NCBI RefSeq assembly: GCF_032598905.1
Contig: NZ_CP122458.1
Span: 4,737,001-4,801,000, forward strand
From: Streptomyces sp. 11x1
Lineage (GTDB): Bacteria > Actinomycetota > Actinomycetes > Streptomycetales > Streptomycetaceae
Direction of reading: 5' to 3'
Length of the DNA stretch: 64,000 nt
Shown here: one piece after another, positions 8,555-15,917 of the stretch
Layout: the number at the start of each line of letters is the position of its first letter
How positions within the stretch are numbered: the stretch's first letter is position 1
Notes under the pieces: generated by a model
What the model saw: the letters and a program-made list of their open reading frames with translations, nothing else
Told to the model about the DNA's origin: nothing
Database searches by the model: none
Made by a program: the position numbers and the translations under genes

Positions 8555-9696
8555 GCGTCGCAGTCGGACTTGAACTCCGCCGTGCAGATCTGCTTGACGG
8601 TGTAGATCTCGTCGGCGATGACCGTGTCCTGGATGTTGTTCTTGGTGAGGGCGACCGGCGGCACCAGCTGGGCCGGGATGTTCTTGGTCGTCGGGGAGTC
8701 GATGCTGTCCCTGGCGAGGGCCTCGAACTCGATCGAGCGGCCCTGGACCTTGGCGACGGCCATCTCGGCGGCGGCGCTCGCCTGCGTCGGGAACGACTTG
8801 TACACGGTCATGTACTGGTCGCCCGAGAGGATCCGCTGCACCGCGTCCAGGTCGGCGTCCTGCCCGGTGACCGGCGGCACCTTGGCGACGCCGGCGGTCT
8901 TCAGCACGTCGATCACGGCACCGGCGATGCCGTCGTTGGCCGCGTAGACCGCGTCGATGTTGTCGGCACCGAGCTTGGCGACCACCTGCTCCATGTTGAC
9001 CTTGGCGACCTTCGGGTCCCAGTCCTTGGTGTCGAAGCTCTCGGAGATCGTCACCTTGTCCTGGAGCTCGGAGAGCGCCCCATCCTTGAACAAAGCGGCG
9101 TTCGGGTCGGACGGCGACCCGTTCATCATGACGATCTTGTTGGCGGCGCTGTCACCCAGGTCCTCGACCAGCGCCCGTCCCTGCACCTGCCCGACGAGCT
9201 CATTGTCGAAGGAGACGTAGCCGTCGATCGGGCCCTCGGCCAGCCGGTCGTAGGCGATGACGGGGATGCCCGCGTCGTCCGCCTTCTGCACGGCGGGCGC
9301 GACGGCCTTGGAGTCCACGGCGTCGAGGATGATGATGTCGACCTTGTCCGCGACCATCTGGTCGATCTGGCTGTTCTGGGTCTCCGCGTCCTTGTCCGCG
9401 TTGGCGTACTTGGTCACGCCCTTGTTGTCGGTGAGCTCGGCGATCTTCTTCTTGATGTTCGGGTAGTCGAACTGCTCGTACCGCTTGGTGTCCTTGTCGG
9501 GGAACAGCACGCCCACCGTGATGTCGTCGCCCTTCGTGGGGCTCGCCTCCGCGCTGTCGCCGATGTCCGAGACCCCGCAGGAGGCCAGGGACACGGCCGC
9601 CGCCGAGGCGACGAGGGCGGTGGCGGTACGGCGCAGAACTGTGGCGCGACGCCGTATACGAGTGCTGGGGGTGGTGCTGGTGGTACGGGCGTTCAC
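8539..9696 (-). CDS. Sugar ABC transporter substrate-binding lipoprotein (XylF/ChvE-like)
   Basis: The product has 385 residues. A lipoprotein signal peptide ends in SLASCG. The mature part begins at about residue 40 with ITVGVLFPDKDTKRYEQFDY and has the periplasmic-binding fold of pentose-binding proteins: NKGVTKYANADKDAETQNSQ-type linker, VDIIILDAVDSKAVAPAV, IPVIAYDRLAEGPIDGYVSF, PPVTGQDADLDAVQRILSGD. It resembles xylose/multiple-sugar binders such as XylF or ChvE. No ABC ATPase or permease is adjacent, so it is an orphan component or uses a transporter elsewhere. The GTG at 9696 starts a normal basic signal-peptide region; an ATG 11 codons upstream is possible. Confidence 0.87.
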   Translation of the reverse strand: MNARTTSTTPSTRIRRRATVLRRTATALVASAAAVSLASCGVSDIGDSAEASPTKGDDITVGVLFPDKDTKRYEQFDYPNIKKKIAELTDNKGVTKYANADKDAETQNSQIDQMVADKVDIIILDAVDSKAVAPAVQKADDAGIPVIAYDRLAEGPIDGYVSFDNELVGQVQGRALVEDLGDSAANKIVMMNGSPSDPNAALFKDGALSELQDKVTISESFDTKDWDPKVAKVNMEQVVAKLGADNIDAVYAANDGIAGAVIDVLKTAGVAKVPPVTGQDADLDAVQRILSGDQYMTVYKSFPTQASAAAEMAVAKVQGRSIEFEALARDSIDSPTTKNIPAQLVPPVALTKNNIQDTVIADEIYTVKQICTAEFKSDCDAVNLK

Positions 9697-10170
9697 ATCA
9701 AGGGCCTTCCGGGCGTGGGCACGCAGCACTGCGACCCAGGTGGCTGAAAGCCAACGCGGTGATCACCTCTGCGTCAAGGACCAATCACTTAACGAGATGA
9801 CAACAGCCTTGTGTGGTCTCGGTGTGAAGAGGGTAAAGCAAGGGCCCTCGATCTCGCCGCGTGGCCTTCACCCCCGAGCCGGGCGGGCGGCTCCCGCCGG
9901 TGGCCGCCTGGCGCCAAGGTCCGGCGTACGGCCGCGTGTTGTCCGCGCAGGGGGGTGTGCGGGCCGGGACGGGGGTCGCCGAGGAGAGGCGGCAGGTCAG
10001 GGCGGGGGGCCGACCGGGGTGGTGTGGCGTGCTGGGGCGGCCGACTGCGACAGGGATCACCACGGGCTCGCCACGGCTTGTTCTGTTTCTCCGGCCGACG
10101 GGGGCGGGCGGAGAGGGTGGCGGACCTCACGCGGAGGCCGCCACCCGCCGAGCGGACCGGCCGCTGTCCG
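9697..10170. other. Intergenic region between two minus-strand genes
   Basis: This is 474 bp between the sugar-binding protein start and the zeta-toxin gene end. The first ~150 bp, around 9760-9830, are AT-richer and should hold the promoter of the sugar-binding gene, which I could not fix exactly. The distal part contains the hairpin at 10115-10146. Overlapping open frames on both strands have no coding character. Confidence 0.5.
10115..10146 (-). terminator. Hairpin after the zeta-toxin gene
   Basis: GGGTGGCGG (10115-10123) pairs with CCGCCACCC (10138-10146). An inner CCTC/GAGG pairing sits above a single bulged A. It lies 25 bp beyond the stop of the minus-strand gene and is a probable terminator of the toxin operon. 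Confidence 0.55.
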
Positions 10171-11517
10171 CTACCTGCCGCGCCGGTTGGGGTCGGGGCC
10201 GGTCGGGCCCTGCGGAGGGGGCACGGCTGCCCGACCGGAGCCGGGGCGGGGCCCCTGTCCGGGAGGCGGGGCCTGTCCCGGGGTGGCCGGGCCGCCGGAG
10301 CGTGGGGTGCTGCGGGAGCGGGCGGCGGCGGCCGAGGGAGAGGTGGGAGAGGGAGAGGGAGAGGGTGCTGCCGGCCCGGCGGCCTTCGGTGGCGCCGGAG
10401 GTGTCGGAGGTGTCGGAGGTGTCATGGGGGGCTGTGGCGGCGACGGTGCCGTGGAGGGCAGCCGGGCGGCGGCGGCCGGGGTCAGCAGGGGGCGGGCCTG
10501 GTCCTCGATGCGGGTGAGGCGGTCCGGCCACTCGGGGCCCAGGGCTTGTGCGCCTTCGCGCAGGCGCAGCTGCGTACTGACGAAGGAGTCGCTCTCGGCC
10601 GCCGTCCAGGGGCGGGCCCGTTCCGTGGCGAGGGCCTGGCGCAGCTCCGGCGGGCCTGCCCAGTTGCCGGTGCCGTCGAGGGAGTTGCTGTAGCGCGGCT
10701 TGCTCTCACCCCGGCGGTAGACACTCGCGAGGTCGGCGAGGGCTCCCCGGTCGACGCGGTCGGCGAGTTCGAGGATGCCGGCGTAGGACTCGTCGGCGTT
10801 GGACTGCACGGTCAGCCGTCCCTGGCCCCGGTCGGCGAGCTGCTCGAAGTACCGGTTGACGATGCCCTGGTTGCTCATCGCCTGCGGCACGCCCATGAAC
10901 AGGGCCTCGACACGGGCGCCGGAGTCGCGGTAGGCCCGCATCTTCTCCTCCACGGCCCGCGCGTTCTGTGAGGTCTCCTGGATGATCGCGTGCAGCCCGT
11001 GCTCGCGGACGTACGCCTCGGCCTGGGCCATCCAGGCCCGCCCGTCGGCACGGGTGTACGCGGCCATCAGGGTGTCGTCCTCGGCCATCAGACGGGCGTA
11101 CGCGGGGTGGTACGGCTTGTAGAGGTCGCTGTCGACGTCGGCGAAGCCGCCGTGCCGGTTCAGTGCGCCGGCGACCATCTCGGTGACCCGGCTCTTGCCC
11201 GCGCCGGGCTGGCCGACCAGGAAGACCACGGTGGGGGTCTCCTGCCCGACGCGGCCCGCGAGGAGGTCGGGGACGATCCGCTCGCGGAAGATCCGCCGGT
11301 TCTCGGCGTCGGACAGCCTGTGCCGCTCCACCTCGGCGGGGTCGATCTGGCGCGGGGGTGGAGCGGGCCGGGGTGGCGGCGGGGCAGCCGAGGACGGCGG
11401 GCTGGGCTGGGGTGGTGGGGAGGCCTGGGACGGCAGGCCGGGCCGGGGCGGCGAGCTGGGCTGCGGCGGGGGCGACTGGGGCCCCGCACTGGACCGGTGT
11501 TCGGCCGGGTCGGTCAC
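10171..11517 (-). CDS. Zeta-toxin/PezT-like P-loop kinase with disordered Pro-rich ends
   Basis: The protein has 448 residues. Residues 1-56 and about 345-448 are Pro/Ser/Ala-rich and probably disordered. The core contains a P-loop GQPGAGKS (102-109), VDSDLYKPYHPAY (128-140) like the zeta D-x-D...HP.Y region, and the following helical block including IIQETSQNARAVEEK. Known zeta/PezT toxins phosphorylate UDP-N-acetylglucosamine and block wall synthesis; this activity is inferred, not shown. The GTG start overlaps the stop of the 123-residue partner gene. The family normally carries no long Pro-rich tails, so these may serve localisation or delivery. The gene lies close to a type IV secretion-like cluster. 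Confidence 0.82.
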   Translation of the reverse strand: MTDPAEHRSSAGPQSPPPQPSSPPRPGLPSQASPPPQPSPPSSAAPPPPRPAPPPRQIDPAEVERHRLSDAENRRIFRERIVPDLLAGRVGQETPTVVFLVGQPGAGKSRVTEMVAGALNRHGGFADVDSDLYKPYHPAYARLMAEDDTLMAAYTRADGRAWMAQAEAYVREHGLHAIIQETSQNARAVEEKMRAYRDSGARVEALFMGVPQAMSNQGIVNRYFEQLADRGQGRLTVQSNADESYAGILELADRVDRGALADLASVYRRGESKPRYSNSLDGTGNWAGPPELRQALATERARPWTAAESDSFVSTQLRLREGAQALGPEWPDRLTRIEDQARPLLTPAAAARLPSTAPSPPQPPMTPPTPPTPPAPPKAAGPAAPSPSPSPTSPSAAAARSRSTPRSGGPATPGQAPPPGQGPRPGSGRAAVPPPQGPTGPDPNRRGR

Positions 11518-11885
11518 GTGAGGTCCGCCATGACCTCGCGGGCGAGCCGGGCGTAGCGCGAGCGGGCCTCGGCGATCTGCTCCCGGTCGGCCGACCGCAG
11601 CCGTTCACGCTCCTTCGCCAGCCGTCCCTGCGCGGCACGCGCGGCTTCGATGACGGCCGTGTCGGGGGCGTCCTTGGCCTCCTCCGCCGCGATGCGCGCG
11701 CTGTACGCGCCGACCGCGCCGTTCACGGCCTCGATCGCGGCCTCGTACGCCGCGGTCTCCTCGTTCGACCAGTCGTGCGGCTCCAGGTCGTGGGTGACCG
11801 AGACACCGCTGCTCCGCGCGGTGCCGCGTGCGGTGTCCCGTGGAGCGCCCTGCGGGGTGGTTGACGGAGTGTCCCGTGCGGTCAT
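11514..11885 (-). CDS. Small helical partner of the zeta-like kinase, possible antitoxin
   Basis: The product has 123 residues. A Thr/Ser/Arg-rich N-terminus of ~40 residues is followed by a charged helical region (YEAAIEAVNGAVGAYSARIA, then ERLRSADREQIAEARSRYAR). There are no cysteines, membrane helices or clear DNA-binding motif. It precedes and overlaps the zeta-like gene by four bases, where epsilon/PezA-type antitoxins sit. The sequence is not recognisably epsilon or PezA, so the antitoxin role is inferred from position and size. The ATG follows GGAGGGACAC. Several GTGTCCC repeats surround the start, which may point to autoregulation. Confidence 0.65.
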   Translation of the reverse strand: MTARDTPSTTPQGAPRDTARGTARSSGVSVTHDLEPHDWSNEETAAYEAAIEAVNGAVGAYSARIAAEEAKDAPDTAVIEAARAAQGRLAKERERLRSADREQIAEARSRYARLAREVMADLT

Positions 11886-11994
11886 GTGTCCCTCCGGTGT
11901 CCCGGTGTCCAGTGGTCATTGTGGGGGACGGCGGACGAGGGGAACGGGGTTCCCGGGAACGCGCGGGCGGGAGAGAGACACCGCGCGGGACACC
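11833..11994. promoter_or_regulatory. Cluster of GTGTCC(C) repeats around the start of the zeta operon
   Basis: On the plus strand GTGTCCC occurs at 11833-11839, 11869-11875, 11886-11892 and 11897-11903, with GTGTCC at 11905-11910. An oppositely oriented GGGACACC lies at 11987-11994. Between them, GGTTCCCGGGAACG (11948-11961) contains a TTCCCGGGAA palindrome. Similar GTGTCCC and TTCCCGG elements occur upstream of both halves of the secretion-like cluster (22.0 and 23.4 kb). Operator or repeat function is inferred from this recurrence. Confidence 0.4.
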
Positions 11995-12016
11995 CCGGCG
12001 GCTCGGGCCACGGGCG

Positions 12017-12068
12017 CAGGCCACGGCCGCCCGCTCCCGACGGCTCAGGCCACGGCCGTCCACTCCCG
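12017..12068. repeat. 23-bp repeat duplicating the 3' end of a gene beyond its stop
   Basis: CAGGCCACGGCCG(C/T)CC(G/A)CTCCCG occurs at 12017-12039 and again at 12046-12068, with two mismatches. The second copy encodes the last residues and stop of the minus-strand gene at 12045-12551; the first lies just past the stop. It resembles the 3'-end repeats at 8464-8554. Confidence 0.5.
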
Positions 12069-12551
12069 CAACAGGGCCTCGCGCTGCTCGCGCCGCGGGG
12101 TGCCCTCGGCGGCGTGGTCGCGGCCCCAGCGTGCGAGGGTGTCGACGTCCGCCGTACCCGCCACGAGGCGGTCCAGCAGGGCGACGGAGAGGTCGTACTC
12201 GGACCGGACGTAGCCGCCGAGGGCCGCGGCCGACAGCGCGTTGAGCTCGACGGTCCGGTCGGCGGTCTCCAGGTGCACCTCGAACGCGGCCGCGGCGTCC
12301 CCGCCGCCGGCGACGGCGTGGGTCACGAGGTCGACGGCGGTGGTGGCGAGCAGCCGGGCGCCGGACCGGACCCGCACGTACCGCACGGTGGCGGACTTGA
12401 TCTCCGACCAGCCCCACACCGCGCTCTGCCCGGTCCCCAGCCCCTCCACCCAGTCCCGCGTCAGCCGCACCCCGTGCCCGAACCCCTCCGGCTGCGCCCC
12501 GACGTACACCCCACCGTCCTCGGCGATCCAGAACAGTCCGACCATGGCCAT
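12045..12551 (-). CDS. Protein of unknown function
   Basis: The product has 168 residues, with no signal peptide or membrane helix. It opens MAMVGLFWIAEDGGVYVGAQ. A beta-rich half (SAVWGWSEIKSATVRYVRVR, FEVHLETADRTVELNALSAA) looks PH-like or GRAM-like but without a decisive motif. A helical C-terminus follows (ALLDRLVAGTADVDTLARWG, REQREALLREW). I do not recognise the family. The ATG at 12551 is chosen because GGAGG lies five bases upstream; the next in-frame ATG has poor spacing. It is oriented with the zeta operon and lies upstream of it, separated by 160 bp of repeat-rich DNA. Confidence 0.7.
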   Translation of the reverse strand: MAMVGLFWIAEDGGVYVGAQPEGFGHGVRLTRDWVEGLGTGQSAVWGWSEIKSATVRYVRVRSGARLLATTAVDLVTHAVAGGGDAAAAFEVHLETADRTVELNALSAAALGGYVRSEYDLSVALLDRLVAGTADVDTLARWGRDHAAEGTPRREQREALLREWTAVA

Positions 12552-12822
12552 GAGTGCCTCCCCAACCGGCGACCTACGCGTTTCACCTGGTGAGACGTCA
12601 CTCGGCCGTGGATGGTTCAGCGCCCTGAGCCGTCCACGGAGGCACACCTGACGGGCGCACAGGCTCCGTGCGAGGCACGCGAACTGCAGTCCTCGGCTTC
12701 TCGGCCTTCGCCCGACGCTCACCGAAGGACCCGCTCCGCCATCGGCGGTTTGATCTTCACCGGTTCGCTAAAGCGCAGTGTGAGAATGTGAGTTACTTGA
12801 TCAGTCGTGAAGGAGAGCCGGG

Positions 12823-13968
12823 ATGAGCGGCCAGATGCAGCTTGCCGACGCCTACGACCTCGTGTACTCGGCGGCGGCGCGGATGATGTGGGTGGAAGAG
12901 ACCCGTGTGTGGCGCCTGGACAGCCCGGGCGGCGGTTGGCCGGAGGAGCGCCGGGATGCCTGGCGCGCGCTGGAGGCGGCCCTCAGCGTCTCCGAGGCGC
13001 CCGAGCCGCAGGCCGGTGAACCGTCTGACCCCGTACGTCATCTGATCTCCCGTCGCGCGGCGGGCCCCGTCGACCGGCCGATCACCTTCGCCGAGGCGGT
13101 CGCCGAGTGGACCGCACGGCTGATCGAGGATCCCGGCCCCTACGAGCCGCGGATGGAGCCCTACCCGGACGACTACATGGTGCCGGGCCAGACCGTGGTG
13201 ATCCCCGAGGGCCACATGATGGTGCTGTGTCGCCCGCTCGACGAGTTGGTCCACCGGCTGGCGGCGGGGCGTCCCCCGGTGACCATCGCCGCGGACACCG
13301 CGGAGTTGAGCCGTCTACTGCACGAGGCGGCCGACGAACTGAGGGCGGCCATCGGCCTGCCCACACCTACCCCGCACCCGGTCGGCACGGTCGACGTGGC
13401 GCGAGTGTTCCACCGGCCGTCCGACGTGGACGACCTGCAGACGCGGTACGAGACCATGTCCCGGGCGGCCTGGCGTGCGTCGGAGAACCTGCCGTCCCTG
13501 AAGGACATGCGGGACCACGGGGACTTCTCGGTGACTCCGGCGACGACGATCGCGGCCGACGACCTGCAGAACCTGCTGGCCGGGCGGTCGGGGCTGTACT
13601 GGCGGGAGCAGCACGAGACGATCGATCCGCGGGTGCACACGCTGCTGGGGGTGGAGTGGAACGAGGGCCAGCCGGATCCCCGGCCGGTCACGGGCATGGC
13701 CAAGGGCTTTCTGCGCAGTGTGGAGTTGGGCCGGAAGCCGAGGGCCCCACGCGCGAACGAGCGCCGCATCTTCCGTGAGAAGGGCAACCCCGAGGACGTG
13801 GCCATCTCCGCCGTCCGCGCGGAAATCCTGGCGGAGCTTCTGGACGAGTACGCGGCGCGGATCCATCCGGGCGCCCAGTGCGGCGTCATGCACCTGTCCT
13901 CCTACGACCTGACGGACTTCATCGCCCAGGGAATCGGCCGCGAACTCAGGGCGACGTACGGCTTCTGA
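12823..13968 (+). CDS. Protein of unknown function upstream of a glycosyltransferase gene
   Basis: The product has 381 residues and is soluble, with no signal peptide, membrane segment or cysteine cluster. It begins MSGQMQLADAYDLVYSAAAR after a good AAGGAGAG site. The middle contains SRLLHEAADELRAAIGLP. The C-terminal part has AISAVRAEILAELLDEYAAR and ends SSYDLTDFIAQGIGRELRAT. I do not recognise a family or active site. It ends 38 bp before the GT4 glycosyltransferase gene and is probably cotranscribed with it. Composition and codon use are normal for the surroundings. Confidence 0.7.
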   Translation: MSGQMQLADAYDLVYSAAARMMWVEETRVWRLDSPGGGWPEERRDAWRALEAALSVSEAPEPQAGEPSDPVRHLISRRAAGPVDRPITFAEAVAEWTARLIEDPGPYEPRMEPYPDDYMVPGQTVVIPEGHMMVLCRPLDELVHRLAAGRPPVTIAADTAELSRLLHEAADELRAAIGLPTPTPHPVGTVDVARVFHRPSDVDDLQTRYETMSRAAWRASENLPSLKDMRDHGDFSVTPATTIAADDLQNLLAGRSGLYWREQHETIDPRVHTLLGVEWNEGQPDPRPVTGMAKGFLRSVELGRKPRAPRANERRIFREKGNPEDVAISAVRAEILAELLDEYAARIHPGAQCGVMHLSSYDLTDFIAQGIGRELRATYGF

Positions 13969-14006
13969 GACGGGACGGATGAAGGTTGCGAAACACGGGG
14001 GAATCG

Positions 14007-15815
14007 GTGTCTGAAGCGCGCTACAACATTCTCGTCGTCTCTGACAACAGTGGCAGAGGTGAGGGAGGTGCCGAGGTCTTCAACCAGGAGTTGGCCGAGG
14101 CTCTCGCCCGTCGGCACAACGTCACGCTGTTCACGGCCAATCCCGATATGCCCGCGCACCAGGGCATTCAGAGGACGGTGCAGACGCAACCGCCCTTGAT
14201 CGAGCCGGGACCGGGCGAGGAGGGTGAACCGAAGCCGATGGAACGGCGGGACTGGCTCGAACAACTCGCCCGTCAGGACCCGCAGCAGTACGGACTGGAA
14301 GACCCTGCGGCCCAGCCGTACGACATCATCATCGGGCACTCGCGCTTTTCCGGGCCGGCCGCCGCCGGGCTGCGGGAGAACTGGTACCAGGACGCGCGCC
14401 TGGTGCACTTCCTGCACACGAGCCCCGAGCGGCTTCCGTTCGTGCGGGGCCTCACTCCCGAGAGGGCCGAAGCCAAGGCTGCCAAGGACTCCGCCATCGA
14501 ACGCGGTCTGATGGAGCGTTCGGACGTCGTGGCCGGAGTCGGCCCACTGCTGGCGCAGGCGAGCAGAGACCTCTCCGCCGAGGGCGAGCACATCCCGCAC
14601 TCCCACGAGTTCGTTCCGGGCACCAGGGTCTACGATCCCGTGCAGCACGACCCCGCGCCGGAGACGCTGAACCTCCTGGTGATGGGACGCGTCGGGGACC
14701 CCCTCAAGGGCGTGGACGACGCCGCAATGGCAGTGAAACGGCTGAACGAGGCCGGTCTCCGGGTACACCTCACCGTCCGTGGCATCCGCCAGGAAGAGCT
14801 CGAAGAACAGTTCGAGAGGCTTGAGGACCTCACGGGCGGAAACGTCACGGTCAAACCCCGCACGAAAAGCGTGGACGAAATCAACGAGGACATCAGGGCC
14901 TCCCACGCGATGATCATGCCGTCCAAGCACGAGGGCTTCGGCATGGTGGCCTCGGAGGGGCTGGGGCACGGTGTCCCCGTACTAGTCAACGAGGAGAGCG
15001 GGGCCGCTCAGTTCCTCCAGGACACCGAGCGGTTCCCGCCGGAGATCGGCCGACCGTGCGTGGTCGCCGAGCCTACGGACGGCAGCAGCCGCGCACAGGC
15101 ATGGATGCAGGCGATCAATCAGCTCAGGCAGGACCTCCCCCAGCGCCAGGCCGGTGCCCTGCGCATGCGGGAGATCCTCCAGCAGTACTCCTGGGAGCAC
15201 GCCGCCGAAGCCACCGTTCAGGCCGCGATGGAGCAGACCCCGCTGCCGCACCGGGACCCCAGGGCGCTGGTCACCGCTCAGGAGCGGGATCTGATGCGTA
15301 CGGTGCAGGGACCCGACGGGCAGTTGCTCAGGCCCGACGCGCCACAGCAGGCGCCGCCCGCGACGGAGGGGCCGGAACCCGGGGTCGGTGTGCAGCGTGA
15401 CGGGCCGGTGCAGGAGGGCCGGGCACCCGACGCTCCCGCACCGATCTGGCAGGCGGGTCTGCCGCAGAACGCCCAGAGCACACCGAGCACACAGAGCACG
15501 CAGGACGCGCCCGGCGGACAGAGTCCGCAGAGCGCGCAGCACCAGGCCGGGGCCGAGAGCGCCCGGAGTGCCGCCTCGCCCGAGCAGCAGACGCCGCTGT
15601 GGCAGGTGGGCCTTCCCCAGCACCAGGGCGGCACCGGCAGCCCTCGCGGTACCGCCCCTGCCGAGAGCGCGACGTCCCTGTGGCAGGTGGGCGTCTCCCA
15701 GGACCCGCCCGCGGCGGGGCGCGGTGCCGGGGAGAGCGGAGCGGGACGGTCCGGGGGTGCACAGCAGCCGCCGCCGGATCTGTCCGGACCCCGCGGCGAC
15801 GGAATCGAGGTGTGA
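14007..15815 (+). CDS. GT4 family glycosyltransferase with a repetitive disordered C-terminal tail
   Basis: The protein has 602 residues. Residues 1-410 form a GT-B glycosyltransferase: YNILVVSDNSGRGEGGAEVF at the N-terminus, LNLLVMGRVGDPLKGVDDAA at the start of the C-lobe, and the GT4 EX7E motif in HEGFGMVASEGLGHGVPV (about 309-317). Such enzymes use nucleotide sugars as donors; the acceptor is unknown. Residues 415-602 are Pro/Gln/Ser-rich and carry three copies of a W-containing motif: PIWQAGLPQ, PLWQVGLPQ and SLWQVGVSQ (about residues 478, 529 and 556). Such a tail is not usual for GT4. The same motif occurs at the end of the decayed gene at 49.2 kb. The GTG at 14007 follows GGGGGA; a TTG 21 bp upstream is less likely. 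Confidence 0.85.
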   Translation: MSEARYNILVVSDNSGRGEGGAEVFNQELAEALARRHNVTLFTANPDMPAHQGIQRTVQTQPPLIEPGPGEEGEPKPMERRDWLEQLARQDPQQYGLEDPAAQPYDIIIGHSRFSGPAAAGLRENWYQDARLVHFLHTSPERLPFVRGLTPERAEAKAAKDSAIERGLMERSDVVAGVGPLLAQASRDLSAEGEHIPHSHEFVPGTRVYDPVQHDPAPETLNLLVMGRVGDPLKGVDDAAMAVKRLNEAGLRVHLTVRGIRQEELEEQFERLEDLTGGNVTVKPRTKSVDEINEDIRASHAMIMPSKHEGFGMVASEGLGHGVPVLVNEESGAAQFLQDTERFPPEIGRPCVVAEPTDGSSRAQAWMQAINQLRQDLPQRQAGALRMREILQQYSWEHAAEATVQAAMEQTPLPHRDPRALVTAQERDLMRTVQGPDGQLLRPDAPQQAPPATEGPEPGVGVQRDGPVQEGRAPDAPAPIWQAGLPQNAQSTPSTQSTQDAPGGQSPQSAQHQAGAESARSAASPEQQTPLWQVGLPQHQGGTGSPRGTAPAESATSLWQVGVSQDPPAAGRGAGESGAGRSGGAQQPPPDLSGPRGDGIEV

Positions 15816-15820
15816 GGCGG

Positions 15821-15853
15821 TGAGGCCGGGGCGGCGCGTCCGCCCCGGCCTCA
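15821..15853. terminator. Bidirectional hairpin terminator
   Basis: TGAGGCCGGGGCGG (15821-15834) and CCGCCCCGGCCTCA (15840-15853) form a perfect 14-bp stem with a 5-base loop. It lies between the convergent glycosyltransferase (+) and coupling-ATPase (-) genes. Confidence 0.75.
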
Positions 15854-15917
15854 GCCCGGCCTCACCGCAGCCGGGCGTGCGACGCCTCCAGGCGTGCGCC
15901 AGGCGCCCGCCTCGCGC

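Noticed and set aside
8473..9747. Plus-strand frame of 424 codons opposite the sugar-binding protein
   Set aside because: Antisense to a gene with a lipobox and binding-protein motifs; no coding character.
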